Of a DNA stretch of 64,000 nt, positions 1-9,075 are shown piece by piece. The position numbers were made by a program, and so were the translations under genes. The stretch is from assembly GCA_934339365.1 (NCBI GenBank), contig CAKRHW010000001.1, forward strand, positions 310,001-374,000, read 5' to 3'. The stretch comes from an uncultured Lachnospiraceae bacterium. Lineage in GTDB: Bacteria > Bacillota > Clostridia > Lachnospirales > Lachnospiraceae. How positions within the stretch are numbered: the first letter of the stretch is position 1; each line of letters opens with the position of its first letter. Under the pieces are notes generated by a model. It was not told where the DNA came from. It ran no database searches and saw only the letters and a list, made by a program, of their open reading frames with translations.

Positions 1-58
1 TCAGTACCCTCTTTAAGATTTTCCCATTCTCTGTTTTTGTTTTTTTCTTATTTTCCAT
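1..58 (-). CDS. ABC exporter half, second subunit (first 19 codons only)
   Basis: This is the 5' end of a gene that runs off the left edge. An ATG at 58-56 opens a frame reading M-E-N-K-K-K-T-K-T-E-N-G-K and onward with no stop. It is preceded at good spacing by an AGGTG ribosome binding site, which lies inside the end of the ABC transporter gene upstream. The two frames overlap by 11 bases, so translation is probably coupled. Heterodimeric ABC exporters are usually encoded as two adjacent overlapping genes, so this is inferred to be the partner subunit. Only the lysine-rich N-terminus is visible, so no domain can be seen here. Confidence 0.6.
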   Translation of the reverse strand, partial: MENKKKTKTENGKILKRVL

Positions 59-1781
59 TCTGGTTCACCTCATCTTTCGATAATTGTGAATAACAGATTT
101 CCTGATAGATTGGACAATTTTCTAACAACTCGTGATGAGTTCCTTTCCCTGCTAACCGTCCTCCATCTAATACTAAAATCTGATCTGCATTCATAATACT
201 TGCAACACGCTGCGATACAATAAATGTCGTAATCCCTTTTAAATTCTCCTGAATCGCTTTTCTTAATCTGGCATCTGTTGCAAAATCTAATGCAGATGCA
301 CTATCATCTAAAATTAAAATCTCAGGATTTTTTACAAGTGCCCTGGCAATCGTAAGTCTTTGTTTCTGTCCACCGGATAAATTACTTGCACCTGTATTAA
401 TCTTATAATCTAATCCTTTTTTCTCCACAATTTCTTCTGCCTGCGAAATTACTAATGCCTGTGTAATTTCTTCATCTGTGGCATCTTCTTTTCCCCAGCA
501 CATATTTTCCCGGATGGTTCCTTTAAATAAGGCTGCTTTCTGAGGAACCACACCGATAGATTTCCGTAAATATTCCTCTTTGATATCTTTTACATCTAGC
601 TGATCAATTTTTACCTGGCCTTTTGTGGCATCATAAAATCTGGCCAGAACATTGACCAGTGTTGATTTTCCACATCCGGTTCCACCGATAATTCCAATGA
701 CATCTCCTTTTTTTGCTTCAAAAGAAATATCCTCTAAAGAATCTCCTCCTGCACCTTCATAGCGAAACGAAACATGATCAAATACTACTTTCTTTGTTCC
801 ATCACCTTCCTCTGGAATCTGTGTTCCATCTAAAATAGAAGAAGATAAATCGAAAATATCATTGATTCTTTTTGCACATGCAAAAGACTTTGTAATACTG
901 ACAATTAAATTCGCAAGTTTAATTAATTCAATTAAAATCTGAGACATATAATTCACAAGTGCCACTAACTGTCCCTGTGTAATCTGATTCGTATCAACCT
1001 GTATGGCTCCTGTCCATAAAAGTACGAGTGTTGCAACATTAATCACAATATACGTGGACGGATTCAATAATGCCGAAATCTTACCGGTAAACTTCTGTAA
1101 TGCAACAAGTTTCCCATTGCTCTCATCAAAACTTTCTCTCTCCTGTTCCTGCTTATGAAAAGCCCGTACTACTCTTGCTCCTGTTAAATTTTCTCTCGTT
1201 AAAAGTAAAATATGATCGACCATTCCCTGCACACGACGATACAGTGGCATAGTAATCAGCATAATTCCAAACACAATAACCGCAAGAACCGGAATCGTTA
1301 CAACAAAAATCATAGCTGCTTTTCCATTAATGGTAAAAGCCATAATCATAGCTCCAAATACAATAAACGGAGAGCGTAAAAAAAGACGAAGTACCATATT
1401 AACTGCTGTCTGTACCTGATTAATATCATTCGTCATTCTCGTAACAAGGGTGGACGTTCCAGCCTGATCAATCTCCGTATAAGAAAGCTTATTGATATGT
1501 TGAAACAAATCACTTCTTAATTCTGTTCCAAAACCAACCGCTGCCTTTGCTGCAAAATACTGTGCCGTAATAGAACACGTCAGTCCAACCACACCTAATA
1601 ACAGTAATACCAGTCCCATTGCCAGGATATAATGTAAGTCACGATTTTTAATTCCTACATCAATTATTTTTGCCATAACAATAGGAACAAGTAATTCAAA
1701 AGTGGCTTCTAACATCTTAAAGAGCGGACTCAGCACACTTTCCATCTTATAGTCTTTTAAATAGTGTATTAACCTCTTCAC
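48..1781 (-). CDS. ABC exporter, permease-ATPase half-transporter
   Basis: This is a 577-residue membrane half-transporter with about six transmembrane helices in residues 1-310 and a nucleotide-binding domain in about 330-565. Visible motifs are Walker A (GGTGCGKST), the signature NLSGGQKQR and Walker B (ILILDD). The residue after the Walker B Asp is Asp instead of the catalytic Glu. In heterodimeric exporters of the TM287/288 or LmrCD type, one subunit carries this degenerate site, which fits an overlapping partner gene at the window edge. The start is GTG at 1781 with AAGGAGAG upstream. The family exports drugs, lipids or peptides; the substrate cannot be told from sequence. Confidence 0.93.
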   Translation of the reverse strand: MKRLIHYLKDYKMESVLSPLFKMLEATFELLVPIVMAKIIDVGIKNRDLHYILAMGLVLLLLGVVGLTCSITAQYFAAKAAVGFGTELRSDLFQHINKLSYTEIDQAGTSTLVTRMTNDINQVQTAVNMVLRLFLRSPFIVFGAMIMAFTINGKAAMIFVVTIPVLAVIVFGIMLITMPLYRRVQGMVDHILLLTRENLTGARVVRAFHKQEQERESFDESNGKLVALQKFTGKISALLNPSTYIVINVATLVLLWTGAIQVDTNQITQGQLVALVNYMSQILIELIKLANLIVSITKSFACAKRINDIFDLSSSILDGTQIPEEGDGTKKVVFDHVSFRYEGAGGDSLEDISFEAKKGDVIGIIGGTGCGKSTLVNVLARFYDATKGQVKIDQLDVKDIKEEYLRKSIGVVPQKAALFKGTIRENMCWGKEDATDEEITQALVISQAEEIVEKKGLDYKINTGASNLSGGQKQRLTIARALVKNPEILILDDSASALDFATDARLRKAIQENLKGITTFIVSQRVASIMNADQILVLDGGRLAGKGTHHELLENCPIYQEICYSQLSKDEVNQNGK

Positions 1782-1898
1782 TTTTCTCTCCTTCCATCGC
1801 CAATAGAAAACAAAAATATTTTTACCTCATATTTTAGCCTGATTGATATATACTAAAGATATGTAAAAACAATTCTGTACGAAAGGAGATTCTTTCCT

Positions 1899-2597
1899 AT
1901 GTATATAAAAAATTCCAGACTTACCTTCTCCTATCGTCTTATTCTTCTTATTTTATGCGGTCTTAGTATTATATCACACTTCTCCCTTACAGATGAATAT
2001 AATAATGAAAAAATGTTCTCTTTTTTTACAATACAATCTACTATCTTTTGTTTTATTGTATTCTTTTATCTGACCTGTTTTTCATATCGGGAAATGAAGA
2101 CAAAAAACATTTTACTCTACCGCTATAAATGGATTTTATTAAAAGAAATGGCCTCTCACGCAGTCTTAATTACCTTTTTATCATATCGCTATGTGCTGCA
2201 TGGGAACGGATTTTCCATGTATTCCATTCATGAACCGTATCTTTTCTTTAAAGATTTGTTCGTCCACTTTATTATTCCTCTTTTTGTCTTTTTTGATTAC
2301 CTGCTTTTCCAGCCAAAAGGGATGTTTCATTTTCGTGATTGTCTGTACAATCTGATTTTCCCTGCCCTTTACCTGATTATGATTGTAATACGCAGTCTTT
2401 CTCATACACCTTATGATTTTTTAAAAGTACCACGCTATCCTTACTTTTTCTTAGATATTGATTCTTTCGGTTATCTGAAAGTTCTTCTTTTTATAGGAAT
2501 TTATTTAAGTGTAATTCTTCTTTTAAGTCTTCTCATGATTCTGATGGATCACCTGCTTGGATGGATCGCGCAAAAGTCTGAAAAACATTTTATGTAA
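1899..2597 (+). CDS. Pr6Pr-family integral membrane protein
   Basis: A 232-residue, very hydrophobic protein with about six membrane segments. The spacing of the helices, the aromatic loop after helix 3 (H-G-N-G), the H-F-I-I-P-L-F-V-F-F-D segment and the late motif Y-P-Y-F-F-L-D resemble the Pr6Pr family of bacterial six-helix membrane proteins. Its biochemical role is unknown. The ATG has AAAGGAG ten bases upstream. It is divergent from the ABC exporter and has no obvious terminator before the DUF1292 gene, although that gene appears to have its own promoter. Codon use is ordinary for the window. Confidence 0.7.
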   Translation: MYIKNSRLTFSYRLILLILCGLSIISHFSLTDEYNNEKMFSFFTIQSTIFCFIVFFYLTCFSYREMKTKNILLYRYKWILLKEMASHAVLITFLSYRYVLHGNGFSMYSIHEPYLFFKDLFVHFIIPLFVFFDYLLFQPKGMFHFRDCLYNLIFPALYLIMIVIRSLSHTPYDFLKVPRYPYFFLDIDSFGYLKVLLFIGIYLSVILLLSLLMILMDHLLGWIAQKSEKHFM

Positions 2598-2611
2598 CTT
2601 TTCGATTTTCA

Positions 2612-2640
2612 TTGCTTTTTGCTTCTAGATTGGGTATAGT
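2612..2640 (+). promoter_or_regulatory. Sigma-A-type promoter for the DUF1292 gene
   Basis: A TTGCTT -35 and TATAGT -10 separated by 17 bases, starting just after the stop of the upstream membrane protein gene and about 45 bases before the TTG start of the next gene. Assigned from hexamers and spacing only. Confidence 0.45.
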
Positions 2641-2684
2641 ATAAGTACTTTTAAAATAAAACATGAATTGAATGGAGGTATATT

Positions 2685-3032
2685 TTGAGTAAGAATACAA
2701 AAGGATTTCAGAATGAAGAAACAGCAAATGAGGATGACCCATACTACATCACTTTGAATTTAGATGATGGCAGTGTAGTAGAGTGTCTTGTCGTAGGATT
2801 TTTCGAAGCAGATGGACGTGATTATATCGCACTGTTACCGGTAGATTCTGCTGATACAGAAGAAGGAGAAGTATATTTATACCGTTACTCAGAAGCAGAT
2901 GATGAGACACCGATTTTAGATTTAATTGAAACAGATGAAGAATACGAAATTGTTTCTGATGCTTTCGACGAATTCTTAGATAACATTGAGTATGATGAGA
3001 TTGTGGATGATTTCGATGATTTTGAAGAATAA
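2685..3032 (+). CDS. DUF1292 domain acidic protein
   Basis: This 115-residue, strongly acidic protein contains one DUF1292 domain in about residues 20-85, visible as the motif Y-I-T-L-x-L-D-D-G followed by E-C-x-V-V-G-F-F and Y-I-A-L-L-P. DUF1292 proteins are common in Firmicutes (YrzB in Bacillus); no biochemical function is known. The C-terminal 30 residues are almost entirely Asp, Glu and aromatic residues. The start is TTG with a clear GGAGG five to seven bases upstream. It sits 18 bases before the permease gene and is probably co-transcribed with it. Confidence 0.85.
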   Translation: MSKNTKGFQNEETANEDDPYYITLNLDDGSVVECLVVGFFEADGRDYIALLPVDSADTEEGEVYLYRYSEADDETPILDLIETDEEYEIVSDAFDEFLDNIEYDEIVDDFDDFEE

Positions 3033-3050
3033 TCCAGATTGGAGCCCCTA

Positions 3051-4334
3051 TTGAACCTTAATAAAGAAAATACGAAAAGAATGATTGGCATCCTTGCGGT
3101 TGCCTTTCTTTTCTATTGCATATCACAGCATCTTTTTGCTGTGTTTCATTTTTTCAGCACATGCTGGAGTATTATTTTCCCACTGATTTTAGGATTTATC
3201 ATCGCATTTATTTTTAATATACCGATGAGTTTTTTTGAACGTCATATTTTTTCTAAAAAAAATAAATCTAAAAAAACAAAAAGAATGGTTGCTTTTTTGC
3301 TTACTCTTTTTGTCTTTGCAGGAATTATTACTCTTGTCATTTATATTGTGATTCCGGAACTGATTCGCACAGTTTCAACTTTAGTGGTACAATTTCCAGC
3401 AGTTGCAGACAGATTTTCTAATTATTTAAGTGAGAACACTTTTTGGAACAATACCTATCATACCATCCTGAATCTGGATTTGAATTTTAATTTAGATAAG
3501 ATCTTCTCTTCTGCTGCATCAGGAATACAAAAAGGACTGACTTCGGTTTTAAGTTCTACCACTAATATCATTGGTTCTACCATAAGCAGTATCACTTCTT
3601 TTTGTATGGGACTTGTGTTTTCCGTCTATGTATTATTACAAAAAGATAAATTACAGGTTCAGGCCAAACAAATTTTATATGCATTTCTGCCCGTAAACAG
3701 AGTAGACGGATTTTTAAAGATATGCACACTGACACAGAAGACTTTTTCTAATTTTTTATCCGGTCAATGCTTAGAAGCCATGATTTTAGGATCCATGTTT
3801 TTTATATGCATGAATATTTTTCGCATGCCATATGCCTTGTTAATTAGCATTTTAATTGCTATTACTGCTTTAATTCCGGTACTCGGTTCCTTTATTGGCT
3901 GTTTTATCGGAGCACTTTTAATCATCATGGTCAGTCCGGTTCAGGCTTTTTGGTTTGTTGTTCTGTTCCTTATTCTTCAGCAGATTGAAGGAAACCTGAT
4001 TTATCCCCACGTTGTAGGAAGTGCAGTCGGATTACCCTCCATCTGGGTATTTGTAGCTGTTTTACTTGGTGGAAAGGTCATGGGAATCTTTGGAATGCTT
4101 TTATTTATCCCCTTAGGTTCCGTTTGTTACACTCTTTTTCGGGAATGGATTTACAGACGTTTACAAAAGCGAAAAATTCCGGCTGATAAATATGGTTCTT
4201 ATGATCATATTTTTAAAGATCCAGGAGAAGAAAGTGCGGAAGAGAATCTTCAGATTCTAAACGATTCTGATAGAAAAGATTCTGATGTAACCAAATCAAA
4301 GGATTCTGACCATACAGATTCCACTTCAGCCTAA
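3051..4334 (+). CDS. AI-2E family transporter (permease)
   Basis: A polytopic membrane protein of about 427 residues with the AI-2E/PerM layout: two N-terminal helices, a soluble stretch in about 90-160, then a helix-rich second half including the P-V-L-G-S-F-I-G-C and E-G-N-L-I-Y-P-H-V-V-G motifs typical of the family. Members include quorum-signal exporters and Na+/H+ antiporters; the substrate here is unknown. The C-terminal 50 residues are a charged cytosolic tail with D-S-D repeats. I chose TTG at 3051 over TTG at 3039 because a GGAG at 3041-3044 sits six bases before it. The gene ends at a shared terminator with the helicase. Confidence 0.87.
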   Translation: MNLNKENTKRMIGILAVAFLFYCISQHLFAVFHFFSTCWSIIFPLILGFIIAFIFNIPMSFFERHIFSKKNKSKKTKRMVAFLLTLFVFAGIITLVIYIVIPELIRTVSTLVVQFPAVADRFSNYLSENTFWNNTYHTILNLDLNFNLDKIFSSAASGIQKGLTSVLSSTTNIIGSTISSITSFCMGLVFSVYVLLQKDKLQVQAKQILYAFLPVNRVDGFLKICTLTQKTFSNFLSGQCLEAMILGSMFFICMNIFRMPYALLISILIAITALIPVLGSFIGCFIGALLIIMVSPVQAFWFVVLFLILQQIEGNLIYPHVVGSAVGLPSIWVFVAVLLGGKVMGIFGMLLFIPLGSVCYTLFREWIYRRLQKRKIPADKYGSYDHIFKDPGEESAEENLQILNDSDRKDSDVTKSKDSDHTDSTSA

Positions 4335-4337
4335 AAA

Positions 4338-4366
4338 AGAATGCCACAAAAGTGACATTCTTTTTT
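4338..4366. terminator. Bidirectional intrinsic terminator
   Basis: Ten-base arms (agaatgccac / gtgacattct, one mismatch) around an AAAA loop, flanked by A-run and T-run, between the convergent permease and helicase genes. Confidence 0.8.
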
Positions 4367-6359
4367 ATTGTAACTTTATAATCCTGTTTGATACAGCAAA
4401 TTTCTGGTCAAATACCAGCTCTTTTTTCAGTTTTGGAAAATAAATACTCATTTTCCCACCACTGACCTTACGAATGGTTCCTTTTCCATACTTTTTATGC
4501 AGGATGGTAACCCCTTCTTTTAATTCATCTGTATGAAGTAATACTTCTCCAACAAATCTAGATGCCGATAATGTTTTGTTATAGCGCTCCTTTACAGAAT
4601 AAATATGAAGCTTTTCTTTTGCTCTCGTAACGGCAACATAAAACAGTCTTCTTTCCTCTTCTAAATCTTCTTCTAATACGGCTTTCGTATGTGGAGTCAC
4701 TCCTTCATTCGAATCTAAAATAAATACTACCGGATATTCTAATCCCTTCGCACTATGCATAGTCGCAATTTCAATGCGATTTACTTCTTCCTGCTTCTTT
4801 TTGGCCTGCTCTAGCAGCTTTTCTCCATACTCTTCGATATGGAAAAACCACTCTTCATACGTTTGAAATGGTTTTGCACTTTCCATCAGTTCATCTAAAA
4901 TCTGGTATAGTTCCTCTACATTCATACGCCGGTATTTTGCATATTCTTCTAGATATCCATCATATCCGATTCCACTTCGTATATATTGAATTGCTGCATA
5001 AGGTGCCATATTTTTCATAAACTGTATATCAAATTCTAATTTTTCAATGCGGTCAATCATCCAGTCTTTGTCTGCATATTGCTTCTTGATATCTAAAAGG
5101 TGTACGGTCTGGCTTTGAAAAGCATTCCGGCTTAAATATCTCTTCGGTTTATTCATAATCCGTAAAAAATCCGCTCTCTGTCTTTCTCCTAATACAATTC
5201 TCATATAAGCTAAAATGTCTTTTGCTATCCAGTGTTCAAACATATTCGGAAGTGCATCTTTTACCCGAAACGGAATATTGTATTCCATAAATTTTTCTAA
5301 CAATGCACGTGGTCCGATATTTGTCCGAAACAAAAATGCCAGATCTTTATACTCATATCCCTTTTCGATATATTTTTTTACCAGTTCTAATACATATTGA
5401 TTTTCCTCTGCCACATTTTGAAACTCACGAACCTCTACTGCCTCCCCTTCCTGATTCTCTGTATAAATCTTCTTCAAAAATCTTTTTTTATTGTTTTTTA
5501 TAAGTCGCTGTGCGGTTTTTACAATTTCTTTGGTAGAACGATAATTTACATTTAGGACAACGCGCTTTGCATCCTTATAATCCTTTTCAAAATTTAACAT
5601 AATTTCCGGTTTTGCTCCCCGAAACCGATAAATAGACTGATCATCATCCCCAACAATAAATAAATTATTTCTTGGTCTGCTTAGCATTTTTATAATCTCA
5701 TATTGAATTCGATTAATATCCTGAAATTCATCAATCAGAATATATTGATATTTCTGTTGCCAGACTGCTAAGATATCCTCTCTTGCAGCTAAAAGCTCAT
5801 AGCATTTTACCAGCATATCATCAAAATCTATCAGATATTCACGTGCCAGACGCTGTTGATAGGCCTCATAAATCGTTTTAAATACCTCTTCCGAACAACT
5901 TTTTGCATAATAATGATCAAGTGATATCATTTCCCCTTTTACCAGACTAATCTCACCTATCACAGAAGAAATAAAATCTGTTAAATCTTCAATTTCAAGC
6001 TCCTGATTTTCCACAATTTCACGAATGTATTCGACCTTTTTTTCTTCTCTTAAAATATTATCCGCTGTCAAATGATACGCAATTCTTAGTATCTTAAAAA
6101 AGACTGCATGAAACGTTCCAAAAGTAACCGGATAATATTCCTGCTTTGTCAATTCTTTAAAACGTTCCTGCATCTGCACTGCTGCAGCCTTTGTAAATGT
6201 AATAACCAAAATATTCGATGGGTTCACGCCGCATTCTTCTATTAAATATTTTGTCCGATACGTAATAACAAGTGTCTTTCCGCTTCCAGGTCCTGCTAAA
6301 ACCATCATCGGACCCTTGTTATGCGTAACAGCCATATTCTGTTCTTTATTTAGTGCCAC
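4365..6359 (-). CDS. UvrD/PcrA-like ATP-dependent DNA helicase
   Basis: A 664-residue superfamily 1A helicase. Motif I (GPGSGKT) is near residue 23, motif II is D-E-F-Q-D, followed by V-G-D-D-D-Q-S-I-Y-R-F-R-G (motif III), and V-A-x-T-R-A-K (motif VI) is near residue 573. The last 50 residues form a small K-Y-G-K-G-T-I domain like the C-terminal Tudor-like RNA-polymerase-binding part of PcrA. At 664 residues it is shorter than PcrA (about 730), so it may be a paralogue rather than the main PcrA. Expected role: 3'-5' unwinding in repair or replication conflict resolution. The start is GTG with GAGAGG upstream. Confidence 0.9.
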   Translation of the reverse strand: MALNKEQNMAVTHNKGPMMVLAGPGSGKTLVITYRTKYLIEECGVNPSNILVITFTKAAAVQMQERFKELTKQEYYPVTFGTFHAVFFKILRIAYHLTADNILREEKKVEYIREIVENQELEIEDLTDFISSVIGEISLVKGEMISLDHYYAKSCSEEVFKTIYEAYQQRLAREYLIDFDDMLVKCYELLAAREDILAVWQQKYQYILIDEFQDINRIQYEIIKMLSRPRNNLFIVGDDDQSIYRFRGAKPEIMLNFEKDYKDAKRVVLNVNYRSTKEIVKTAQRLIKNNKKRFLKKIYTENQEGEAVEVREFQNVAEENQYVLELVKKYIEKGYEYKDLAFLFRTNIGPRALLEKFMEYNIPFRVKDALPNMFEHWIAKDILAYMRIVLGERQRADFLRIMNKPKRYLSRNAFQSQTVHLLDIKKQYADKDWMIDRIEKLEFDIQFMKNMAPYAAIQYIRSGIGYDGYLEEYAKYRRMNVEELYQILDELMESAKPFQTYEEWFFHIEEYGEKLLEQAKKKQEEVNRIEIATMHSAKGLEYPVVFILDSNEGVTPHTKAVLEEDLEEERRLFYVAVTRAKEKLHIYSVKERYNKTLSASRFVGEVLLHTDELKEGVTILHKKYGKGTIRKVSGGKMSIYFPKLKKELVFDQKFAVSNRIIKLQ

Positions 6360-6440
6360 TTTTCCTCTCCTTTTTTTCTCTCATTGTAACATTTTCTCAA
6401 ACTCAGCTCCCATTTGTCAAGTATCATTCCTCTAGAAATA

Positions 6441-6474
6441 CAAAAAAGAAAACCCCTTGCCTATGTGGCAAAGG
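6441..6474 (-). terminator. Intrinsic terminator of the alcohol dehydrogenase gene
   Basis: Read on the minus strand, CCTTTGCC and GGCAAGGGG pair around ACATA and are followed by TTTTCTTTTTT, 20 bases after the stop codon. Confidence 0.8.
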
Positions 6475-6492
6475 ATTTTCCTGGTATTATCA

Positions 6493-7683
6493 TTAAAAAT
6501 CAATTTCTTCATCGTAATAACATGCATGTAATAATTTTTCCATCTCTTCCTGTGTTGGAACTCTTGGATTAGTAGCTGTACATGCATCTGAAATTGCAAG
6601 TGCTGCAACATCTTTTAATTTATCATTAAATTCTTTCTCATCAATAATGCCACCTTCATATTCCTTAATACAGGTTGGAATTGCAAGTTTTGCATTCATT
6701 TCCTTTAATGTGGCAATTAAAGCATCCACTAATTCCTCTGTTGTATTTCCTTTAAGTCCTATGTAAGATGCAATCTTTGCATATCTCTCGGCTGCTTCTT
6801 TTACCTTTGAATTATATTTGATTACTTTTGGAAGATACATGGCATTTGCACATCCATGAACGATATGTCCGCCTGAGAATGCTGCACCTGTCTTATGTGC
6901 CATAGAATGAACAATTCCTAATGATGCATTTGAAAATGCCATACCGGCCAAACACTGTGCATTATGCATATGATCTCTTGCATCCATATCTCCATTATAA
7001 GAAGCTTCTAATAATTCATGAATCATTCCAATTGCATACAATGCCAGTGGATCTGTATAATCACAATGAATCGTAGAAACAAATGCCTCAATCGCATGTG
7101 TCATGGCATCCATACCTGTATGTGCTGTTAACTTCTGTGGCATCTTCTCTGCTAATTCAGGATCTACAATTGCTACATCCGGTGTAATATTAAAATCTGC
7201 TAATGGATATTTGATTCCCTTCTCGTAATCTGTAATAACAGAAAATGCTGTAACCTCTGTTGCGGTTCCTGATGTAGAAGGAATTGCACAGAATTTTGCT
7301 TTCTTTCTTAATTTTGGAAAACTATATGGTTGAATAATATTTTCAAATGATTCTTCTGGATATTCATAAAATACCCACATTGCCTTGGCAGCATCAATAG
7401 GTGAACCTCCGCCCATTGCAACAATCCAGTCTGGTTCGAATTCCTGCATGGCTTTTGCACCTCTCATAACTGTTTCCACAGATGGATCCGGCTCAACATT
7501 TTCAAAAAGCTGAACTTCCATTCCTGCATCTTTTAAGTATCCTACTGCTTTGTCTAAAAAGCCAAATCTCTTCATGGAACCTCCGCCCACAACAACGATT
7601 GCCTTTTTACCTTCTAAATTTGCTAATTCTGCTAATGATCCTTTTCCATGATACAAATCACGTGGTAATGTAAAACGTCCCAT
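6493..7683 (-). CDS. Iron-containing alcohol dehydrogenase
   Basis: A 396-residue group III dehydrogenase, full length for the family. The nucleotide-binding half carries V-V-G-G-G-S near 32-36 and G-G-G-S-P-I-D near 91-97. The metal ligands expected from the FucO/AdhE family are visible as D192, H196, H259 and H276 (G-M-D-A-M-T-H, V-H-S-M-A-H and V-H-G-C-A-N). These enzymes reduce aldehydes to alcohols with NAD(P)H in fermentation; butanol or ethanol dehydrogenase activity is plausible but not decided by sequence. It is monocistronic, with GGAGG before the ATG and a terminator after it. An inverted repeat lies about 80-115 bases upstream. Confidence 0.9.
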   Translation of the reverse strand: MGRFTLPRDLYHGKGSLAELANLEGKKAIVVVGGGSMKRFGFLDKAVGYLKDAGMEVQLFENVEPDPSVETVMRGAKAMQEFEPDWIVAMGGGSPIDAAKAMWVFYEYPEESFENIIQPYSFPKLRKKAKFCAIPSTSGTATEVTAFSVITDYEKGIKYPLADFNITPDVAIVDPELAEKMPQKLTAHTGMDAMTHAIEAFVSTIHCDYTDPLALYAIGMIHELLEASYNGDMDARDHMHNAQCLAGMAFSNASLGIVHSMAHKTGAAFSGGHIVHGCANAMYLPKVIKYNSKVKEAAERYAKIASYIGLKGNTTEELVDALIATLKEMNAKLAIPTCIKEYEGGIIDEKEFNDKLKDVAALAISDACTATNPRVPTQEEMEKLLHACYYDEEIDF

Positions 7684-7760
7684 TGTAAAATACCTCCAAT
7701 TATCATTATATTTTATTTATTTTTTAGGCTAAATGCCTATAACAGTATATTAACATTTTT

Positions 7761-7797
7761 TATCAATAAAAGCAAGTAAAATACTTGTAAATTGATA
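7761..7797. promoter_or_regulatory. Nested inverted repeat upstream of the alcohol dehydrogenase
   Basis: Outer arms TATCAAT / ATTGATA (7 bases) enclose inner arms CAAGTA / TACTTG (6 bases) around AAA. It lies between the DUF5688 stop and the dehydrogenase start. On the minus strand it is not followed by a T-run, so it is not a normal terminator for DUF5688. An operator or RNA hairpin is possible. Confidence 0.4.
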
Positions 7798-7825
7798 TTT
7801 TTCATGATTAAAAAATATTTTTATG

Positions 7826-8812
7826 CTAAGACATTACAATTTTATTCGATTCTTTGCGATATAAATATGCATGATTACTCAAAACCTCTCCATCCTCCAC
7901 AGCTTCTCTGTTCACATCACGAACCATACAGTCTAATTCTGACTGCGTAATTCCTTTTCTGGCCGGAACAAGTATCACTTCATGGATACTAGATGGAAGA
8001 ATAAAAATGTTACAGGCACATTCCTGTGCAAATCTCTGTAATACCCCCTGATATAAAATACAGGCTGCACCATTCATTCTCATTTTGTTCGTTAACACAA
8101 ACATCTTTATATCTTCCCTATGTTCATTTAATTCTTCTAACTTTTCCTCCGCAACCCTGTCATAATAAGTATCATCTCCGGATTCCCGTACAATTGCCTG
8201 CATCCCTTCATCGGATTCAAATTCTTTCACAAGCATATCTTTAATAATGGCATCCATACTCCGAATCTCCCACCCTAACATTCTAGGAGTATTCTCCATC
8301 GCGACACGATGCAGTTCTTCTTTGCTGATTCCCCACAAATCTAAATGACTGTTGTGAATCAATGCAGTAGCAGAGCCATTTCCTTCTTCTCCCTGATCAA
8401 TCATGGTATAATATACAATACTTAAATCTAAAAACTTTTTACTTGGAATGTCTTTTAATAATTTCTCGTTCAGCTTCGTGTTAATAATTCGAAAAGCTAC
8501 TTTCTTCTTAATCTGTGCAAAGTCCTGGAATTCTTCTAATGAAAAAGTCATCTTTCCACAATGGTCGAGATACAGATGAAAAATTTCAAACACAATCTCT
8601 GTAAAATCCCGCCCATTCTGATGTTCCTCATAATACGGATTCAAATAAATTGTTGGCGATATGTTCGTATCCCTGCCCACTACCATAAGTGCATCTAATT
8701 CAATATCGTTATTCTTGATTACTTTATGAATGCGAACTTCCTTCTCCTCTGTTTTAAGTAACTGTGCCATCTCCTTCTTTACGTTCTCCATAAACTCCTG
8801 GTAATTTACCAT
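7826..8812 (-). CDS. DUF5688 family protein
   Basis: A 328-residue soluble protein without signal peptide or membrane segments. Its N-terminus (Y-x-E-F-M-E-N-V-K-K) and the central N-P-Y-Y-E-E-H-Q-N-G motif match the DUF5688 family, which is found mainly in Lachnospiraceae and neighbours, often in several copies per genome. The function is unknown. The C-terminal half includes a stretch (F-I-L-P-S-S-I-H-E-V-I-L-V-P) shared by the family. The ATG lies downstream of AGGAGAGAG. It appears to be its own transcription unit between efp and the alcohol dehydrogenase. Confidence 0.75.
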   Translation of the reverse strand: MVNYQEFMENVKKEMAQLLKTEEKEVRIHKVIKNNDIELDALMVVGRDTNISPTIYLNPYYEEHQNGRDFTEIVFEIFHLYLDHCGKMTFSLEEFQDFAQIKKKVAFRIINTKLNEKLLKDIPSKKFLDLSIVYYTMIDQGEEGNGSATALIHNSHLDLWGISKEELHRVAMENTPRMLGWEIRSMDAIIKDMLVKEFESDEGMQAIVRESGDDTYYDRVAEEKLEELNEHREDIKMFVLTNKMRMNGAACILYQGVLQRFAQECACNIFILPSSIHEVILVPARKGITQSELDCMVRDVNREAVEDGEVLSNHAYLYRKESNKIVMS

Positions 8813-9003
8813 CTTACTCTCTCCTCCTAAACTATACTCGTTTCATGTCACTGCCTGTTCTTTTTCTTTCAGTGCATATATTTATTTTATTTTGCCTATA
8901 TACTTTTTGCAACATCTTTTTTTGATGGTAAGTTACATTTGCAGAATACTGTGCATCTTCTGTCGATTTTCCCCTCATAACAGAAAAAAACGTTCTTTTA
9001 ACA

Positions 9004-9049
9004 AATAAAAAAACTGCTACAATCTGGCTGATCACCAGATTGTAACAGT
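9004..9049 (-). terminator. Intrinsic terminator of efp
   Basis: Fifteen-base arms (9013-9027 and 9035-9049, one mismatch) around a 7-base loop, followed on the minus strand by seven T. It lies 27 bases after the efp stop. The 263-base gap 8813-9075 holds this element and otherwise only a 67-codon frame that overlaps it and is judged spurious. Confidence 0.85.
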
Positions 9050-9075
9050 CTCTTTTTTATGATTTTAATCAGAAA

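Noticed and set aside
7684..7825. Rex operator before the alcohol dehydrogenase
   Set aside because: One half-site resembles TTGTTAA, but the second half does not match the palindrome.
8832..9035. 67-codon minus-strand frame before efp terminator
   Set aside because: Its beginning overlaps the efp terminator hairpin, it has no ribosome binding site, and its composition is unlike the neighbours.
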